Below, piece after piece: positions 5,465 to 7,197 of a DNA stretch of 7,197 nt (positions are counted from its first letter, which is position 1; every line of letters begins with the position of its first letter). The stretch is taken from NCBI GenBank assembly GCA_002448495.1, contig DJYL01000034.1, forward strand, positions 15,209 through 22,405, written 5' to 3'. This DNA is from Pseudoselenomonas ruminantium (GTDB taxonomy: Bacteria > Bacillota > Negativicutes > Selenomonadales > Selenomonadaceae). The notes below the pieces were generated by a model that was not told the origin of the DNA, did not search any database, and saw only the letters and a list, made by a program, of their open reading frames with translations. The position numbers and the translations under genes were made by a program.

Positions 5465-5527
5465 AAACTAACAGATGGGGGTTATCAGGAAACAATCAAT
5501 CAAATTCTAGTATTATAACGGATTCCG

Positions 5528-5556
5528 TTGATTTGTGTCCTTGTGGGTAGGATAAT
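5528..5556 (+). promoter_or_regulatory. Possible second promoter of the excisionase-like operon
   Basis: TTGATT (5528-5533), a 17-base spacer and GATAAT (5551-5556) form a weaker sigma-A-type promoter within the leader of the first. It overlaps the short inverted repeat AACGG/CCGTT at 5518-5530, which could be an operator. Confidence 0.4.
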
Positions 5557-5590
5557 CCCGACCAAATAAGTGGAAAGGTGTGGAAAAAAT

Positions 5591-5803
5591 ATGGAAGAAA
5601 CAAGCAAGATTCTTTTATCGGTGCAGGAATTTGCCAAAATCACAGGGCTTGGGGAAAAGTCCATTCGGCGGCTTTCGCATGTGCAGGGCTTTCCGGCTAT
5701 CCGCATCGGTCACCGCATCATGATTCACAAGCGGTCCGCAGAGGACTGGCTGGCTACTTGCGCCGCGCATCAGGACGCGTGCCTGCCCTCCATTGAACTC
5801 TAA
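5591..5803 (+). CDS. Excisionase-like HTH DNA-binding protein
   Basis: Small protein of 70 aa with a MerR-like winged helix of the excisionase type (HTH_17). The recognition unit is at about 9-28 (LSVQEFAKITGLGEKSIRRL), and the wing at about 34-54 reads GFPAIRIGHRIMIHKRSAEDW, the familiar aR.G....r.s..dWl pattern. Such proteins bend DNA at attachment sites to direct the integrase towards excision, and some act as regulators. I use ATG 5591; GTG 5570 is an alternative 7 codons upstream, but neither has a strong ribosome site. It is the first gene of the plus-strand operon, opposite the XRE gene, a standard place for xis. Its stop overlaps the next start as TAATG. Domain assignment is firm; the excisionase role is inference from context. 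Confidence 0.85.
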   Translation: MEETSKILLSVQEFAKITGLGEKSIRRLSHVQGFPAIRIGHRIMIHKRSAEDWLATCAAHQDACLPSIEL

Positions 5804-6186
5804 TGGATACGCTTGGCGGCTGGATGCAGGAAATCCGCTATTTTTACAAGCGGCAGCTATCGTTTCCGCTGTCCACCCATGCGCAGGCGCTCTGGTCGTA
5901 CTTAATGTACCGGGGCAATGAGGCCTTCTGGCATTTTCCGCTGCGACTCTCGCTCATGGAGCTGGCGGGCGGCACGAAAATGTCGGTGACCATGGTCAAA
6001 CGCGCCCGGCGGGAGCTGGAGGATTACGGCTATATCCGCCATCAGTCCTTTGGCGGCAACAAGCCCGCGGGGTATTACATTCTGTCAAACATCCATATCG
6101 GGCAGAAACTTGCGCCGCAGGTGGAACAGCATGGGGAGGCGGTACAGACAGCGAAAGCGCAGAAAAACGGTTTGCATCTGGCATAA
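5803..6186 (+). CDS. Winged-helix protein resembling the DnaD/replication-initiator N-terminus
   Basis: Protein of 127 aa. Residues about 11-95 look like a winged helix: YFYKRQLSFPLSTHAQALWSYLMYRGNE, then LSLMELAGGTKMSVTMVKRARRELEDYGYI, ending in the wing NKPAGYYIL. The pattern of Leu/Ser-Thr-x-Ala-Gln-Ala-Leu-Trp followed by a helix-turn-helix is seen at the N-terminus of DnaD-like replisome organisers and of initiator proteins of Firmicutes elements. Those usually have a C-terminal domain, absent here; instead there is a polar tail of about 30 residues. The start overlaps the stop of the previous gene (TAATG) and lacks a ribosome site, so translation is probably coupled. It could be the initiator for the origin-like region at 4472-4905, a loader, or simply a regulator. 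Confidence 0.7.
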   Translation: MDTLGGWMQEIRYFYKRQLSFPLSTHAQALWSYLMYRGNEAFWHFPLRLSLMELAGGTKMSVTMVKRARRELEDYGYIRHQSFGGNKPAGYYILSNIHIGQKLAPQVEQHGEAVQTAKAQKNGLHLA

Positions 6187-6311
6187 AATTTTTTGGATTC
6201 ATCCTAACGATTTTGGCTATTTCCCGTGAAGGGGTGCGGGAGGCGATTGCTTTTCCCCTTGCGGATTCCGCGCGCATTTATGCGAGACGACAAAATAAGG
6301 GAGATGTCAAA
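6187..6311 (+). other. Spacer of uncertain coding status
   Basis: This is the only sizeable gap within an otherwise overlapping operon. The frame of the next gene stays open across it, and a longer version starting at TTG 6213 is possible, but no ribosome site precedes that TTG. A purine-rich AAGGGAG at 6297-6303 marks the likely start of the next gene. No terminator or promoter is convincing. Confidence 0.4.
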
Positions 6312-6518
6312 TTGAGCAGCATAGAAGATTCAGAAACAGCAGATTATGGACTATTTAGCGGCAGAACTGCCAGCGAATGCGTGGTTTTGGAGGTCTACCG
6401 GCGGGCGCGGATACCCGTCCGGTTTGACCGGTCAAAGATGGTGGCACTGGTCAACGGCAGGCCTGTGGCCCGGGTCGCCTACGAGAAAGGAGCGCGTCTT
6501 TCATGGAACGAAGTGTGA
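6312..6518 (+). CDS. Small hypothetical protein of the element operon
   Basis: Protein of 68 aa with no recognised family. I start at TTG 6312 because AAGGGAG (6297-6303) lies 8 bases upstream; the frame is open further upstream, with TTG 6213 giving 101 aa but no ribosome site. The N-terminal 15 residues are acidic (SSIEDSETADYG). The rest is basic and strand-like (ECVVLEVYRRARIPVRFDRSKMVALVNGRPVARVAYEKGARL would fold as a small beta sheet in my reading), without Cys-rich, HTH or membrane features. It overlaps the next gene by 16 bases, indicating co-translation. The role is unknown. Confidence 0.6.
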   Translation: MSSIEDSETADYGLFSGRTASECVVLEVYRRARIPVRFDRSKMVALVNGRPVARVAYEKGARLSWNEV

Positions 6519-7015
6519 GATTACGACTGGACGGGCCGCAGGCCCTCTATATCGGAGATTGCCTAAAGCGTGAGGAGCAGGCGGCGCAGCTTTCTGCGGG
6601 CAAAGCGTCCCTTGCCGCCTACTGGCAGCAGCTTTTGGATGAGCGGCTCACCCGCGAGGGACTTATGCTCTGGGTGCCTTTGCATATCGCGCCCCACGGC
6701 ATCGCGCTTACGGCAGAGGTTGACCTGTCCGGCGGCGATATCTTGGATATTTCTCTGGCGCTGGGCGACTACGGCTACACCCATATGGCGCGACTTTGGG
6801 CGCAGCTCTACGCCAGCCTTGCCTGGGATGTGGCGCGGGAAATCCTGCCCCGCAGCAGTATGCTCGGCAAAGACTATATCGACTTTGCCACCATCGAAGG
6901 CCGCAGGCTTTTTGCCGATGGCATGGAAAAACGCGATCACGAACACGGCATCCAAAAACGCCCGCCCTGCGGCGTGCGGGAATTTGCGGTGTTCCAAAAG
7001 TGCGGGGAGGCGTGA
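6503..7015 (+). CDS. Hypothetical protein of the element operon
   Basis: Protein of 170 aa that I do not recognise. The ATG follows AAAGGAG (6487-6493 region) at 9-10 bases and overlaps the preceding gene by 16 bases. Residues 1-45 are polar and probably helical. A hydrophobic stretch at about 54-80 (LMLWVPLHIAPHGIALTAEV) looks like buried beta strands rather than a membrane segment. A helical part follows (YGYTHMARLWAQLYASLAWDVAREI, about 90-115), then a charged C-terminus with HEHG and a single Cys pair at about 155 and 167. No catalytic motif or signal peptide is seen. The next gene begins 2 bases after its stop, so it is one member of a translationally packed operon whose other visible genes are DNA-binding. 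Confidence 0.7.
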   Translation: MERSVRLRLDGPQALYIGDCLKREEQAAQLSAGKASLAAYWQQLLDERLTREGLMLWVPLHIAPHGIALTAEVDLSGGDILDISLALGDYGYTHMARLWAQLYASLAWDVAREILPRSSMLGKDYIDFATIEGRRLFADGMEKRDHEHGIQKRPPCGVREFAVFQKCGEA

Positions 7016-7017
7016 CC

Positions 7018-7197
7018 ATGTTATCGGAAAAAGCGGAAAAGCTGCTCACGGTGATTCGGGAAAAAGGCGGCGGCACCTTGGATGAATACCTGCTACGGGA
7101 TAAAACCGGCCTGAGCCACGGCAGTATCGTGGCCGGGCGCAAGGAACTGGAGATGGCGGGGCTGCTGCAACTGACCAAACAGGGAAGGAAACTCTAC
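7018..7197 (+). CDS. Winged-helix domain protein, N-terminal part only
   Basis: Open from ATG 7018 to the window end (60 codons, no stop). The ribosome site GGGGAGG (7004-7010 region) lies about 7 bases upstream, inside the end of the previous gene, and only 2 bases separate the two genes. The sequence LSEKAEKLLTVIREKGG, then LLRDKTGLSHGSIVAGRKELEMAGLL and QLTKQGRKLY is a standard winged-helix layout: helix, HTH with recognition helix at about 33-46, then a wing. Many DNA-binding proteins of integrative elements begin this way, including initiators and transcription factors; the missing C-terminus would decide. Confidence 0.75.
   Translation, partial: MLSEKAEKLLTVIREKGGGTLDEYLLRDKTGLSHGSIVAGRKELEMAGLLQLTKQGRKLY

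Larger units (their letters stand above)
3041..7197. mobile_element. Integrative element, left end only
   Basis: The evidence is an intact tRNA-Ser 3' end facing a complete tyrosine integrase, then a divergent XRE regulator and excisionase-like gene, and a tightly packed operon of small, mostly unrecognised genes. The right end lies beyond the window. It could be an ICE, a smaller mobilisable element, a satellite or a prophage; no relaxase, type IV secretion or phage structural gene is visible to decide. Confidence 0.75.

Noticed and set aside
6304..6315. ATG TCA AAT TGA mini-frame after AAGGGAG
   Set aside because: It encodes only three residues; the spacing to the ATG is essentially zero, so the ribosome site fits TTG 6312 better.
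6563..6997. Minus-strand frame opposite the 170-residue protein
   Set aside because: The plus-strand gene has ribosome site, overlaps and operon context; the opposite frame has none.

Overview
The window looks like a low-to-medium-GC Gram-positive-lineage bacterium of the Firmicutes, most likely a Negativicute related to Selenomonas. The basis is strong AGGAGG-type ribosome sites, sigma-A-type promoters, a DUF815-type AAA ATPase beside a Cof-type HAD phosphatase, and the general style of the genes. The genus is inference only. There are two regions: an ordinary host segment (about 1-3065) and the left end of an integrated mobile element (about 3041 to the window end and beyond).

Host segment. 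Positions 1-198 hold two related copies of a palindromic repeat; one copy is a near-perfect 26-bp inverted repeat around a conserved 17-base loop motif. Three minus-strand genes follow, read right to left. First is a small secreted basic coiled-coil protein (2470-2787), with its own promoter, three 11-bp tandem repeats at its -35 box, and a terminator. Next is a DUF815-family AAA ATPase (1027-2337), whose -35 box overlaps that terminator. Last is a Cof-type HAD hydrolase (199-1002), 24 bases behind the ATPase and probably co-transcribed. A plus-strand tRNA-Ser(CGA) with promoter and encoded CCA ends the segment at 3065.

Mobile element. A complete tyrosine recombinase (3251-4471, minus) points at the 3' end of the tRNA, the usual layout of an integrative element inserted in a tRNA gene. 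Between tRNA and integrase lie the tRNA terminator, a paired 10-bp direct repeat (possible arm-type sites) and a strong plus-strand terminator. Upstream of the integrase, 4472-4905 is non-coding but very structured: two perfect DnaA-box matches plus near matches, four 12-bp iteron-like repeats in exact register, overlapping inverted repeats, an AT-rich stretch, and a second cluster of hairpins. This resembles an iteron-type replication origin and is the most interesting part of the window.

Beyond it is a control switch. An XRE-family regulator (4906-5343, minus) is divergent from a plus-strand operon. The shared intergenic region carries four helically phased AAAATAC repeats and a good promoter for the operon. 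The operon begins with an excisionase-like HTH protein (5591-5803), coupled by a TAATG overlap to a winged-helix protein resembling the N-terminal domain of DnaD-like replication initiators (5803-6186). It continues with a small unknown protein (about 6312-6518), an unknown 170-residue protein (6503-7015) and the start of another winged-helix protein (7018 onward, cut by the window).

A reasonable working model, not shown directly: the XRE protein represses the operon; when released, the excisionase-like protein and integrase excise the element, and a wHTH protein may act at the origin-like region so the excised circle can replicate. No transfer genes, cargo genes or right attachment site are visible.
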